Positions 1 to 10,600 of a stretch of DNA of 23,451 nt are shown one piece after another; the first letter of the stretch is position 1, and the number at the start of each line of letters is the position of its first letter. The position numbers and the translations under genes are program-made. Source of the stretch: a virus; IMG/VR virus record IMGVR_UViG_3300035698_001828, positions 1 through 23,451 of that record. One strand, written 5' to 3'. Below the pieces are notes generated by a model. It saw nothing but the letters and a program-made list of their open reading frames with translations, made no database searches and had not been told where the DNA came from.

Positions 1-3000
1 ATATACCAAAAGCCGCCTACAGCATCAGTTGTGCTGTAAGTGGCTTCTTCAGTGTAAAATCCTACAAAATTAATCTCGTTAACAAACATTTCACCTGTTA
101 TGTCAAATACACCATTAGTATTTTTAACATAAACTACAGCACTATCTCTACGAGTGCTAACATACGCAACTTCTGCACTGCCGGTGTCGGTTGATACAAT
201 ATCACCAACAGTCGGTAATGTAACAAACGTTTCGATAAAGAATACATGATCAATTTTTTCAATAATTGCATGGTCTTGGCTTAAGAATTCTGGAGTTATC
301 TGTGCAATTATATTGTCAAACGGCAAATACGTATCTAGCGTAGGATATGTGTAACTGCGTCTATTCCAGAATAGATTAATAGTGTCTCCTGCGGTTGTGC
401 CGATATACATATCTTTTGGAGCACGAACAAGAATATGGTTAACTGTGTTGTTTTCTAAGCCCGGATCGCCTGCAACTAATAAGTTTAAATTTGTACTATC
501 TGCGTCAGCAGCACTTGCAATATTTACATATGTGTCAAATGTACTAAATGGTTGATTTGCAATTTCAGGTAAAATTTCTCTGTTGGCTTTCCACAAACTT
601 TCTCTATATCGTACAATGTCATTCTTAGTATATGTTGCATCGGGCTGGAAATCAAATGTGTCTAATCCTGTATCTGCATCTGTTTTATATGCTAGGCGAG
701 TTTTAACATCACTTGCTTGCGGAATACCTACTACTAAGTATTCACCATCAGGCGATACTGCAATGCTTTTACCAAAGTCTGCATCAACAATATTAAATAA
801 TTCATTATTATCAAATACAATTTCTTGATCTAATAATAGATTTGATGCTTCTCGTGTGCGTCTGTAAACAGATACTTTGCCGTTAGCATCATTTGCAGCT
901 GATACAAAAACATTATTGTTATTTTTTGTTATTGCTACACTATCACTAAATCCTTGGTCTGTGCTATCATACTGAGACGGATTAGCAATAGACTGTGAAT
1001 TTAAATATACAGGATTATTTTCTAATACTGCCCATTCGTTATTATAGGTGTCAACCCATAACTTTTGGTCTGCATATAATTCTTGATTTGTTGCAACGTT
1101 AATACCTGCAACATTGTCTACTCGCACTGTTCTTAATTTAGAAACTGCAAAGATTTCGTTTTCAAAATCTGTTATATCATTCTCAAACGGCACACGTATT
1201 TGTACCGTATTAAGATCAATGTTATCAATCTCATACAATCCATTAATTGAATATTGGCTTGCTCCTCGAATGCCAATATATTCACCTGGCTCTAATATAC
1301 CAAGTGCCCATTTATCTAATGTTAGTTCTACAAGTAATAATCCGTTAGCTGCTACTCCATTGGTAAGTGCAGATGCAGTTGTAACATTTACATTTGCTCG
1401 TACTAACTGCATAACTGACCAGTCACGGTTGTCAGTGTTAGTAACCCACAAACTGGCGCCTAACCTAATTTGATTAGTGTCAACTGATGCAAGATCTAAC
1501 ATACTTCCAACAATAAAGTCAACATCATTTTCATTTGTGTAGCCAGCAGTCTTGATATATTCACTAGCAATTGTCTTAGTTGGTAACGGTGCATGTGTGT
1601 AATCTGCAGGACGATCATATACTTCGTTAGGAAGTATTCTGTAGATTTTATCAAAGTTAGTAGCCGGCAATGACGTAACAAGTTCAACTGCTTGAGGTGA
1701 TTCTTGCATTTTATCTTGCTTTAAGTTATATTCAACTTGTTGAACATCATCAACAGCACCATAGCGTCCAACTTGGATTGCCCACTCTTCGTAGAACTCT
1801 AAGTTATCTGTAGTATTGCCAAGTGCATCAAACAGCTTAGTAAACACATTCATTGTGCCTTTGTCTGCAATTGCACCTCTATAGAATTTAAATTGGCTTA
1901 CATCATCATTAATAATGTTAGCAAGATATTGACGCTTTTGATATCCTATCAAATGCTGTGCCATTTTCTGTTGCTCAACGTCAAAGCTGTCTGAGTCTAG
2001 GTCGTAGAAATCTGTAAACTGCGTAACTCTATAATCAAAGTTAGTCATTAGCTGAGATACTGGTTTTTCAGCTAACCGGTACCAGTTGTTAGAATTAAAG
2101 TTTTGTGAGCCAGTAGCATTAACAGTTGCTACATAATAATATTGTTTATATTTTACAATATCGCCGATCTTGTAATCTTTCCACTGTGTCCAATCAGTAA
2201 ACGAAGCATCGTCATAAACAAATCCAGGAATGTTTAGGCCGCCGTTCCAGTTATCTGATCTGTATCCGTTAACACGAATACGCTCTTGGCGATAGCCGGT
2301 GCTAGGGTTGTATATTGTATCATTAAAGTCTGTTGTGTTGTCTATTAGAACAACGTGTTCTTTTTGTATAAGAGGTAATGATACATGATACAGGCCTTCG
2401 TCTGTACCAACTGTTTCTATACCAAAGCTATTTTGATCTCTTAATAGGCTATTAAATTCTGAATCTAAAAATTGCCCGTCTGCCTTGAAGATGCTATATC
2501 CGTAAAATTCGTCTTTAATGTTGTCAACTACATAAAACTCTCGTTGAAATTCTAATAAATTAGCAGCAGGACTAAGTGCAATTAGCGAACTAGTTGCCCA
2601 GCCTTGAGTTGTCCAGAATAAAAATTCCTTCGCACCTTCGCTCCAGTTTTCAACTTTGTTAGATCCGTCAGTTACATTTTCAAAACTAAATCCTATTTCT
2701 TTTTGTCGTATATTATACCCTAAAATAAAGTCAACAACTTCTTGTGCAGTATTAAGTCTGCTTCCATATTGTAATGTTTTAAGAGTTGAAGTATTAAAGT
2801 TTTTCTTAAATTCAGCTGTTCGGCCGCCTTTAATAGGCAGTGTTGGTAATTTAACAATGTTAGTTGTATCAAATGTTAGATTGCTTGTAAAAGAATTAAC
2901 AACTCTGTAATAAGCATTATTATGTAGAATCACTTCGCCACTAATGTAAGAGGTATTTGTATTCCACGGAACTACCTTTTCAGAAATTCCGCCTACAGTA

Positions 3001-6000
3001 ACAATCGACGATGATGATCCAGATTGCGCAGCATAATATTCAAAAAATGGCTTTTCTAAATTGTACCCACGTAACACATATCCTAATTCAGCACGCTCTA
3101 CTACAATACCACTAAAAATTGCTAGTTCACTAGGGCTACTAGTATTTAGAAATACTTGATAGTTTTCTTGCGGAACAAAAATACCATCTTGTGTAAGAAC
3201 CTGTGCAGGTGATCTACTATCAAGAATTAAATTAAATTTTTCCTTACTTGTAAATCCGGCAATTTTAAGACCTAATTGATTATTAATCGATTGCAGATCT
3301 GTTTTATATCCATCATACACTGACAGTATATCACTTGCTACAAGATTATAAATGTAATTAACTAAGCCCGATGTACTAGTTCTAATAGTTGATTCAAATG
3401 TATTTGGTAATTTTAAATCTTTAATAACAATAGGTTTATTAGTAGTTGTATCTACCCATTGATTTGTTAAGTTTTTGGCAATTCTAGAAACATCAAAACC
3501 TAAACTCATTGTTTTTGCTGGCTTATTTAACAGCATTGCAGTTAAGATTGCAAATGGATATTCTGAACTTCTGCGCCAAGTATTTTCAATTGGTGAACGA
3601 TCGCCAAACTTAAAATTTTGTGTTGCACTGTTTATATTAAAGTTTTTAGCATATCTGCTATCTAGTGGAGACAACAGGTTGCCAGCACTGTCAACAGGAA
3701 TAAAACTTGTTAATCCAGGACGAGCATAATTAAGATCAATCTTAGTATTAAGTGGATCTGCAATTCTTCCTGCTTCTAAGTCTCTCCACAGTACCAAGTT
3801 ATCACCTGTATACGGAGCAGGACCGTAAACGTTATTCCACCATGAAGGCTTTGTTGTCAATCCTGACATTTCCCATGGGTGAGTATGCGGGCGATCTGTA
3901 TCAAACGCTCTTACATATATGCCACGCCAGAACCCAGGATTTAAATTTCCGTTGGATGAATTAGTGCTAGAGTAATTAAATGTCCAGTTATTAGTTCTAT
4001 CATAAAATGTATTGTCAGTGTAGTTTGAATTATTTAAATTTTGTTGTAGCCATTGTATAAATTCGCCTAATAAAGTATTATCTATTTCAGTTTTTGTAAA
4101 TTCATTTGTTCTAAATTCGCCGCCAACAAATGCATTAACGTCTAATCTATTAGTCGAATACTCTGCTTTGATGTTGTTAAAGATGCGCTTTTCTAGTTCT
4201 AAGAGTAACTCATCTCTAAAGTCCTTGTATGCTTTAATATAGCTACCATCGTGGCCTCTAATAAATGCAACACCTACTGGATACTCATCAATTTCTACAT
4301 TGTCACTTACACCAAGATTTGCGCCTGTAGCAGGCATGTGGAATATTTTATTCATTCCTACAAAATTATAAGAAGTCGAAGTTTCACCTACAGCACTCTT
4401 GCTAGTGTATACAGGATAGAACCATCCTCTAGTGCCAGATGCACTATCTTCACCATACAATTTAAATGGACCGGTAGTTGTTGGTGCAATACTTTGTACA
4501 GTATCGTCAATTGTTAATTCGGGATAATACTTAGGGTATAAACCTAGCTTAGTTGGTGTTGGTGCAATAAAACTGCCGTCAGTAGTTTCATATTCATATA
4601 TTTCAATTAAATCATTTTCTTTTTGTCCTGCACTAATCGAAACATATCCATCTATGTCAAAATTATAATCTTTAATATTAGTTAATTGTACTCCATTTAA
4701 ATATACAAGTATACTAGTTGCACTTAGTGCTGTTAAATTAAACTTATTAGTAATAGGATAATCTGATACTCTAGCGTCTAATACTTTATATTCAATTTTA
4801 TTTGCTGCGCCTGCGGCGACCATATCTGAGAAGTAAAACGGTTGTGATTTTAATTTATCACTATTAACTGTTCTTAGAACAAGGTCAACATGAGATTTAA
4901 TTGGGCCATCATATCCAAGTGTTCTAGCAGTATCTAAAAATGTCTTTTTAAATCTTGAATATTCTTTCTTAGAATACTTTAGTGCCTTAACAATATTATA
5001 ATCTTTATTAGTTACGTGATATAACGGTAAGTTAATCGGACCACTATGTTTTACAAATCTTTTACCAAATTGATCTAAGTCTCCTAGATCACGAAGGTTG
5101 CTAGAGCCAAGATATGCACCGGTGTATCCTGGAATATTTTCTAGCATACTATTAACGTGATCAATTACTTCTCCTAGAGTAAATTGACTAACATCATCAT
5201 TTAACGGATTACGTTCTAAGTTATATGGAAACTCGTAGTATCCATTAGAATTTTTTATAGTCTTGCTATCTGTTTTAATTTTTATAACGTCATCATTTGT
5301 TAATTCAGTATTAAACTTAATAACAGCATTAGCATCTGTTCTGTTAATTGTATAGTCTATATCAATTAATTTTAAGTTATTATTTACAAATACTACTACT
5401 TTTAAGTCATCTATGCTACTTGAATTGTTGTATACGTCAATAGAAAAATTGTTAGTTTGCGTGACTGTAGCAGCGTATTCTCTTATAACATATTGCTTAC
5501 TTTGTGCAGGTGTACTACTAAATCCGTTTACATAAGAAAAATTAGTTAGAGACTTATATTTCTTTAAATATCCGCTACTAATTTCTTGTGTAAATAATTC
5601 TGTTTCTGTTTGATAGGTAAATGTGTCATTTAACAAATTAAAATCAAAAACAATATCGCCCGAATTTTCAATAGACTTATAGCTTAAAGGAAATCCTAAT
5701 TCAACGTCAGCTGTGCCTTCGCCAATAGCATACGAAAACACTTTGGTGCCGTTAAACGTAGTTGAACCATAGTATGTTTCGTCACTAAAATTATTTCCAT
5801 TTACATCACACACTTCAAACATAGGCGATTGATTGGTATCTGTTTTTTCTTGAGCAGCAATCCATACATTGTTATGATAATGATAGCTTTTACCTGCGTT
5901 TTTTATACCTTGTGTAACTAATACAGTTTCTAAATCAATAGGCATAGTATCATTAGTTTCTACCAAACTAATTTGACGATTATTACCAATTTCAATAAAG

Positions 6001-7658
6001 TTAACTTGATAAATTTTGCCACTAACTAATATGTCAGTATCTGCTGTAAACAAAATGCGCATTTTATCTGCTACATCTACGCCGTCAATATTATATCCTA
6101 ATTGACCTTCGATTGTAGTGAACACATCTGTTGTAAATGTATCAATTAAATCAACATCTTGTTTAGCATATGCGCCAAAGTTGTTTAATTTTAATCCTGC
6201 TTCAAATTCAATAATAGGACGCTTTGCACGGTTAGCTTCGTCTACGCTGCGCGGTAAATTGTTAAATTCAAAGCTTTTTAAAATTACATCTTTGTGGTGC
6301 CATCTATTATAACGACTCCACGCATTTCTATCAGGACTTGCTCTATTAACAACAATATAATCCTTAACTGCTGCATAAGCGCTTGCATTAGCAAACGGTA
6401 GAGTATCAAAGTTATCAGTGTCAAATGCTACTTGCAAATTTTCACTGTATGCCGCTGGAATAATTAAATCTTGATCTTTAATTAATTTAATTTTATCTCC
6501 AACGCCTTCTACATACCAATCGTTAGTTTCGTATTGTGCAGGTGTAACATCGCCTTGGAATCTAATTTTCATTCCGTTAGACAGTCCAACACCGTTTGCA
6601 CTTAGGTATGTTTTCTTACCTAAAATTTCTTCTTCTACATTAAGGAAAGCGTTTTCTTCAATGTCATAAATTCTAAATAAACCACTGGTGTCTACTGCAT
6701 TTTTACTAATATAATATAATCTGTCAGGCGCATTCATTGGAATAGTAAATTCAATTGTGCCTTTTTCAATATAAGCAATAGCTACTTGTTCACCTTCTTC
6801 ACCAAGTTTGCGGATACCGTCAGGGTATAGTGTTGACACATTATCATCGTCGGCAAAAGTTACGCTGCCGCTGCTAGGGAGAATAATATATTCTCCCTGG
6901 TCATATTCATTACCATATAATGTTGCATCAAATAATCCATCGGCACGCAAGCCTTCTGTGCCTGCTGTTAATATAGCAGTGCCAGGAGTAAATGTTCTGC
7001 TGATAGCAATAGCCATAGGATGGCCAGGTGCATCAATTTCAAAACGGTAGGTTTGCCCGCGGTATAACTTTAGATTAGGGTTACGTGTTAATCCGTCATT
7101 AAATACATATGCAACGTTGTCGCCTTGGTCTTCTGTAGTAACAGTGTAAGTGCTTACTACATCTCTACTCTGGCCTCGGACAGGAATACTAACAGGGCCA
7201 TTAGGTAACCAGTAGTACTCACGAAAGTTTACAAATTTATCCCAATCAATATTTGGGTTCCATGCATAAGTTTCTTGGCTGTTTAAACGACTGTGATTAG
7301 CTGTGTTTGCACCGAATACATTTAACTGACCTATATAATCGTTGTAGTCTTTGTAGAAGGTTACATTGTCGTAGACATCTTTAATAACGGTAGCAGGTTC
7401 TAATTGGTAATTAGTTCTGTCAGAAGTTACATCATCAATATAGTTATCTGTAGCTTTATATGCCTTAGCTGTTGTTCTGCCATAATATCCGTTAACCTTT
7501 TCAGCAACACCAGGCTGTATAAGTTGATCAAGTGTACCTTGCAAAAACTTCTTATTAGCTTGTGTTCTAAAGAACTTAGGCAGAAAATCACTTGCAGTAA
7601 TTTTATTGTTCTGACCTGGAACAGGTAGAGCACTTTCATTTTGATCATTCTTAGCCAT
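1..7658 (-). CDS. Giant baseplate-region structural protein, gp7 position, 3' end outside window
   Basis: Open for 2552 codons from the ATG at 7658 to the left edge; I found no in-frame stop where I checked it, and the C-terminus is missing. The start overlaps the gp6 stop as TAATG, with GGAGG 12 bases upstream, so the genes are translationally coupled. Its place right after gp6 is that of the T4 wedge initiator gp7 (about 1030 residues), so a wedge or peripheral baseplate role is inferred, but it is more than twice as long. Visible parts: an N-terminal region including IDWDKFVNFREYYWLP; a cupredoxin-like beta domain at about 193-330 (RGQTYRFEIDAPGHP to APDRLYYISKN) that keeps a His but has no Cys; long beta-rich and Tyr/Asn/Asp-rich middle segments with the motif RPHTHPWEMSG near 1254; and two FG-GAP-like blades at about 2237 and 2295. 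It resembles giant structural proteins of marine T4-like phages. Structural role fairly sure, gp7 identity not. Confidence 0.75.
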   Translation of the reverse strand, partial: MAKNDQNESALPVPGQNNKITASDFLPKFFRTQANKKFLQGTLDQLIQPGVAEKVNGYYGRTTAKAYKATDNYIDDVTSDRTNYQLEPATVIKDVYDNVTFYKDYNDYIGQLNVFGANTANHSRLNSQETYAWNPNIDWDKFVNFREYYWLPNGPVSIPVRGQSRDVVSTYTVTTEDQGDNVAYVFNDGLTRNPNLKLYRGQTYRFEIDAPGHPMAIAISRTFTPGTAILTAGTEGLRADGLFDATLYGNEYDQGEYIILPSSGSVTFADDDNVSTLYPDGIRKLGEEGEQVAIAYIEKGTIEFTIPMNAPDRLYYISKNAVDTSGLFRIYDIEENAFLNVEEEILGKKTYLSANGVGLSNGMKIRFQGDVTPAQYETNDWYVEGVGDKIKLIKDQDLIIPAAYSENLQVAFDTDNFDTLPFANASAYAAVKDYIVVNRASPDRNAWSRYNRWHHKDVILKSFEFNNLPRSVDEANRAKRPIIEFEAGLKLNNFGAYAKQDVDLIDTFTTDVFTTIEGQLGYNIDGVDVADKMRILFTADTDILVSGKIYQVNFIEIGNNRQISLVETNDTMPIDLETVLVTQGIKNAGKSYHYHNNVWIAAQEKTDTNQSPMFEVCDVNGNNFSDETYYGSTTFNGTKVFSYAIGEGTADVELGFPLSYKSIENSGDIVFDFNLLNDTFTYQTETELFTQEISSGYLKKYKSLTNFSYVNGFSSTPAQSKQYVIREYAATVTQTNNFSIDVYNNSSSIDDLKVVVFVNNNLKLIDIDYTINRTDANAVIKFNTELTNDDVIKIKTDSKTIKNSNGYYEFPYNLERNPLNDDVSQFTLGEVIDHVNSMLENIPGYTGAYLGSSNLRDLGDLDQFGKRFVKHSGPINLPLYHVTNKDYNIVKALKYSKKEYSRFKKTFLDTARTLGYDGPIKSHVDLVLRTVNSDKLKSQPFYFSDMVAAGAANKIEYKVLDARVSDYPITNKFNLTALSATSILVYLNGVQLTNIKDYNFDIDGYVSISAGQKENDLIEIYEYETTDGSFIAPTPTKLGLYPKYYPELTIDDTVQSIAPTTTGPFKLYGEDSASGTRGWFYPVYTSKSAVGETSTSYNFVGMNKIFHMPATGANLGVSDNVEIDEYPVGVAFIRGHDGSYIKAYKDFRDELLLELEKRIFNNIKAEYSTNRLDVNAFVGGEFRTNEFTKTEIDNTLLGEFIQWLQQNLNNSNYTDNTFYDRTNNWTFNYSSTNSSNGNLNPGFWRGIYVRAFDTDRPHTHPWEMSGLTTKPSWWNNVYGPAPYTGDNLVLWRDLEAGRIADPLNTKIDLNYARPGLTSFIPVDSAGNLLSPLDSRYAKNFNINSATQNFKFGDRSPIENTWRRSSEYPFAILTAMLLNKPAKTMSLGFDVSRIAKNLTNQWVDTTTNKPIVIKDLKLPNTFESTIRTSTSGLVNYIYNLVASDILSVYDGYKTDLQSINNQLGLKIAGFTSKEKFNLILDSRSPAQVLTQDGIFVPQENYQVFLNTSSPSELAIFSGIVVERAELGYVLRGYNLEKPFFEYYAAQSGSSSSIVTVGGISEKVVPWNTNTSYISGEVILHNNAYYRVVNSFTSNLTFDTTNIVKLPTLPIKGGRTAEFKKNFNTSTLKTLQYGSRLNTAQEVVDFILGYNIRQKEIGFSFENVTDGSNKVENWSEGAKEFLFWTTQGWATSSLIALSPAANLLEFQREFYVVDNIKDEFYGYSIFKADGQFLDSEFNSLLRDQNSFGIETVGTDEGLYHVSLPLIQKEHVVLIDNTTDFNDTIYNPSTGYRQERIRVNGYRSDNWNGGLNIPGFVYDDASFTDWTQWKDYKIGDIVKYKQYYYVATVNATGSQNFNSNNWYRLAEKPVSQLMTNFDYRVTQFTDFYDLDSDSFDVEQQKMAQHLIGYQKRQYLANIINDDVSQFKFYRGAIADKGTMNVFTKLFDALGNTTDNLEFYEEWAIQVGRYGAVDDVQQVEYNLKQDKMQESPQAVELVTSLPATNFDKIYRILPNEVYDRPADYTHAPLPTKTIASEYIKTAGYTNENDVDFIVGSMLDLASVDTNQIRLGASLWVTNTDNRDWSVMQLVRANVNVTTASALTNGVAANGLLLVELTLDKWALGILEPGEYIGIRGASQYSINGLYEIDNIDLNTVQIRVPFENDITDFENEIFAVSKLRTVRVDNVAGINVATNQELYADQKLWVDTYNNEWAVLENNPVYLNSQSIANPSQYDSTDQGFSDSVAITKNNNNVFVSAANDANGKVSVYRRTREASNLLLDQEIVFDNNELFNIVDADFGKSIAVSPDGEYLVVGIPQASDVKTRLAYKTDADTGLDTFDFQPDATYTKNDIVRYRESLWKANREILPEIANQPFSTFDTYVNIASAADADSTNLNLLVAGDPGLENNTVNHILVRAPKDMYIGTTAGDTINLFWNRRSYTYPTLDTYLPFDNIIAQITPEFLSQDHAIIEKIDHVFFIETFVTLPTVGDIVSTDTGSAEVAYVSTRRDSAVVYVKNTNGVFDITGEMFVNEINFVGFYTEEATYSTTDAVGGFWY

Positions 7659-10600
7659 TAGTAACTATAGCCTCCGCCGGTTGTGTTTGTGTTAAATGCT
7701 GTTGATGCACTGCTTGTTATTCCTGATGTTGTCTGTGTTGACACAGTATTAATTACTGCTCCGCTCGCTTGTAAATTTGTAGCTGTGATTTGATCAATTG
7801 TTTCAATGTCGCTTACTTTAGCAGCACTAGCAAAGACTTCATCTGGCTCACTTTTTATTTCAAACAAGCTACCAAACGATTGTGTAGTTTGGCGCGGAAC
7901 TATTAGTATACTTACCAATTTTGGAGACAGCTGATTTATAATATAGGCACTAAGTTCTTGGAAGTAAAACGTCTCTCCAAAGTCCCAATTTTCAATATCA
8001 AAAAACTTATTAATAGCTTCAATAATATCTGATTTAAGTTCATTATCGTTAATAACCATACTAGCATTTTTAACAATTTTAAATTTAACTTGTAAATCAG
8101 ATGCAGCTTTATCACCAAATAGTATTTTGTATTTTACAGGATGATAAATTATTTCATCACTGATACTTTTTATTTTATTAATTTCAATTCCATAACTTCT
8201 AAACAATTCGTCATTACTAGGCGGCTTTGGTCTAACTGATGTTGTACCAGCAATAAATTGTTTTACTTGTGTGTCATATGTTTTTGACAGTATGTAAGTA
8301 TCAATAATGTTGCTTGCACTTGGATCAATTCTATATCCACTGTCGGCGACGTGAATGTAATGAAACTTTAAATCTGCACGGCCAAAATATGCTTTATAAT
8401 CTGTATTAATTTGAGTGTTGTTTAGTGCTTTGTTAAGCTTTCTAAAAATGCCTTCATTAATTAGATAAAATATTTGTCCTTCTAAATGTGCACTATACGG
8501 TGCAATTGCAGCTTCATTCTGTACCACAATAATTTCAGCAGTTGCGTTTGCAAAATACTTAAAGTCTTCTACACCATCAGTCGTAGTGTATTTCTTTTGA
8601 AAGATAATTTTATCTGCTGTTGCAATTGCAGTATTTTCTTCACCAACAATTTGTTCAAAGATGTCAGGATCGTCTACAACTCCGTCGTCGTCTAGATCAA
8701 TAAATTGAACTTGAATCTTACGGCTGTCTAAATATCCTTCTACATCTCTATATGCATCTGTAATTGTCCAATTAAAATCTCTAGTAAATGGCGTTAGTTC
8801 ACCAGGTCGACGATTAATATTTAAAATGTCAATCTTGTCTCTGACAATTTGTCCAGTTGCTGGATCGTAAATTTTGTCAGCAGCATCAAAGAAGAATCTA
8901 ATTTCTTCTGCACTTTCCATTACATAGCGCAAATTACGATATGTAATAGTATATTTTTCACCGTTAGTTTTAAAGTAAAGCATCCAGCTTGCATCAAGAT
9001 TTTCTCCTGTAGCATCTCCTGCTTTACCTGTAGCAAATGCATTAAGAGTATTAATGTCTTCAGCTAATACAATCTTCCATTGCCTGTCGTATTGGTCGTA
9101 ACGCAGTGCAAAATCTTTGTATTCAAATGCTTGGTCAATTAATTGCGTTTTTACGTCATTAATTAATACTTTAGAAAAATTAGGTATAACCTGTTGTAAA
9201 ATTGCGCCAGTTGGAATAACATCGTTTACTGCTATAGGCGCAGTACCGTCTTCATCGATTACTGTTCCGTTGCCTTGCACAGATACTACTTTAGACCATT
9301 TGTATGTTGTTTTACCTAAGTGGTCTCCAATTGCGACGTCGGCCATTAGTGTTCCATTAGGCATAAAGTGTTGGCCGGCTGGTGCTACAAATTTTAATAG
9401 CGTGCCTGCTTCTAGCAATCTTAAACTATTAGCAGTAAATGCGCCTACTGTATATGCATTTCCGTCTACATCTTTAAATAGTCCTAATGTTTGATTAGTG
9501 CTTGTACTCGACTGCGTCCAAGTTGCATTAAGATCACTAACAATGATTTTTGGATACTTTGCAAAATAAAAGTTTTGTGTATTAACACCATCCAAAATTC
9601 CTTCAATAGTGTTGTATATTACGCCTTCGATGTCTGTTTGAGTAGCAAACGTAAATGTTTGCTTTTCAATAAATTCTTCTTTATAAATTACGCCGTCATC
9701 TGCGAATAAACTAGTGTTAGAATATTTGCCAGTGGCATCTTTTAGGTCAAAGAATCGACTAATCCCACTTGAAATTCTGTTTGAACTTTTAGTCTTAATA
9801 ATGTCTTGGCTAATTGCAAGAGGACCAATATTATAATCCTCGCCTGTGATCAAACGGTTTTGTGTGTAGTAAGTTGCAGGTGCATTTTGTTTAATTTCTG
9901 CATTTGTTTCCGACGCTGTGCCGTTATTAATAGTATAATTTAATTTAAGTCCAATTGTTAAAGTTTGTGCTGATCCGTTTCTTGATTGATAAGGTATTTC
10001 AATACTAACTGTGCTAACTGCACTCGGAGTAATTACGCTTCTTAAATTGTTACTAGTTCTGTAGTATGTTCTAAAATCTCCAGCCGGCAAATTACCAAAT
10101 ACACCATCACTAAAGTTTAAATTAATTCTATCACCAATTCTAGTAGTTACAGCAAATACATCTCTAGTTTGATTAAACAAACTGTTATAAATTACGTTAT
10201 TACCTTCAGTTGAATCAATTTTAGTCCATTGATTATTGTCAAATCCTGCGCTGTTAACTGCAAATAACCAAACGTCACTATCGTTTATATTTTCTGCATC
10301 AATTTGTACTGCTTGATTAGGAGTAGGATTGGCTACACTAAAGTTTCCTGTTTCAAGCTTGCCTTGACGGAAATGCATAAAGAATCCAGTGTTGTTTGAG
10401 CCTGCTCCTTGGCCATCATCACGGAATAAAAATGCGGGACTGTTGCCAGGCAATGGCGCTTCTTCTAAAATAGTGTCTGTTGTAATATCTGTACTTACAA
10501 TTTCAAAACGTGTGCTTACGCCTTCAATGCGTTTAGTAAACGGGTAGATTGCTTGTCCAGTGTTTGTAGCGTTTAGACGATATTTTTGTGTTTGTACATC

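Noticed and set aside
1114-1473. Plus-strand open frame of 119 codons
   Set aside because: Antisense to the giant gene, whose frame is open with protein-like sequence through this stretch.
3143-3149. CTAAATA on the minus strand inside the giant gene
   Set aside because: It lies deep within coding sequence with no gene start shortly downstream. A heptamer this AT-rich is expected by chance a few times in a window this size.
5879-5884. YHYH tetrapeptide in the giant protein (SYHYHNNVWIAAQ) as a sign of a YHYH domain
   Set aside because: The four residues alone do not define that domain, and the surrounding sequence looks like the rest of the beta-rich structural protein.
9117-9494. Plus-strand open frame of 125 codons
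   Set aside because: Antisense shadow of gp6, which has clear family motifs through this region; no ribosome binding site or recognisable protein.
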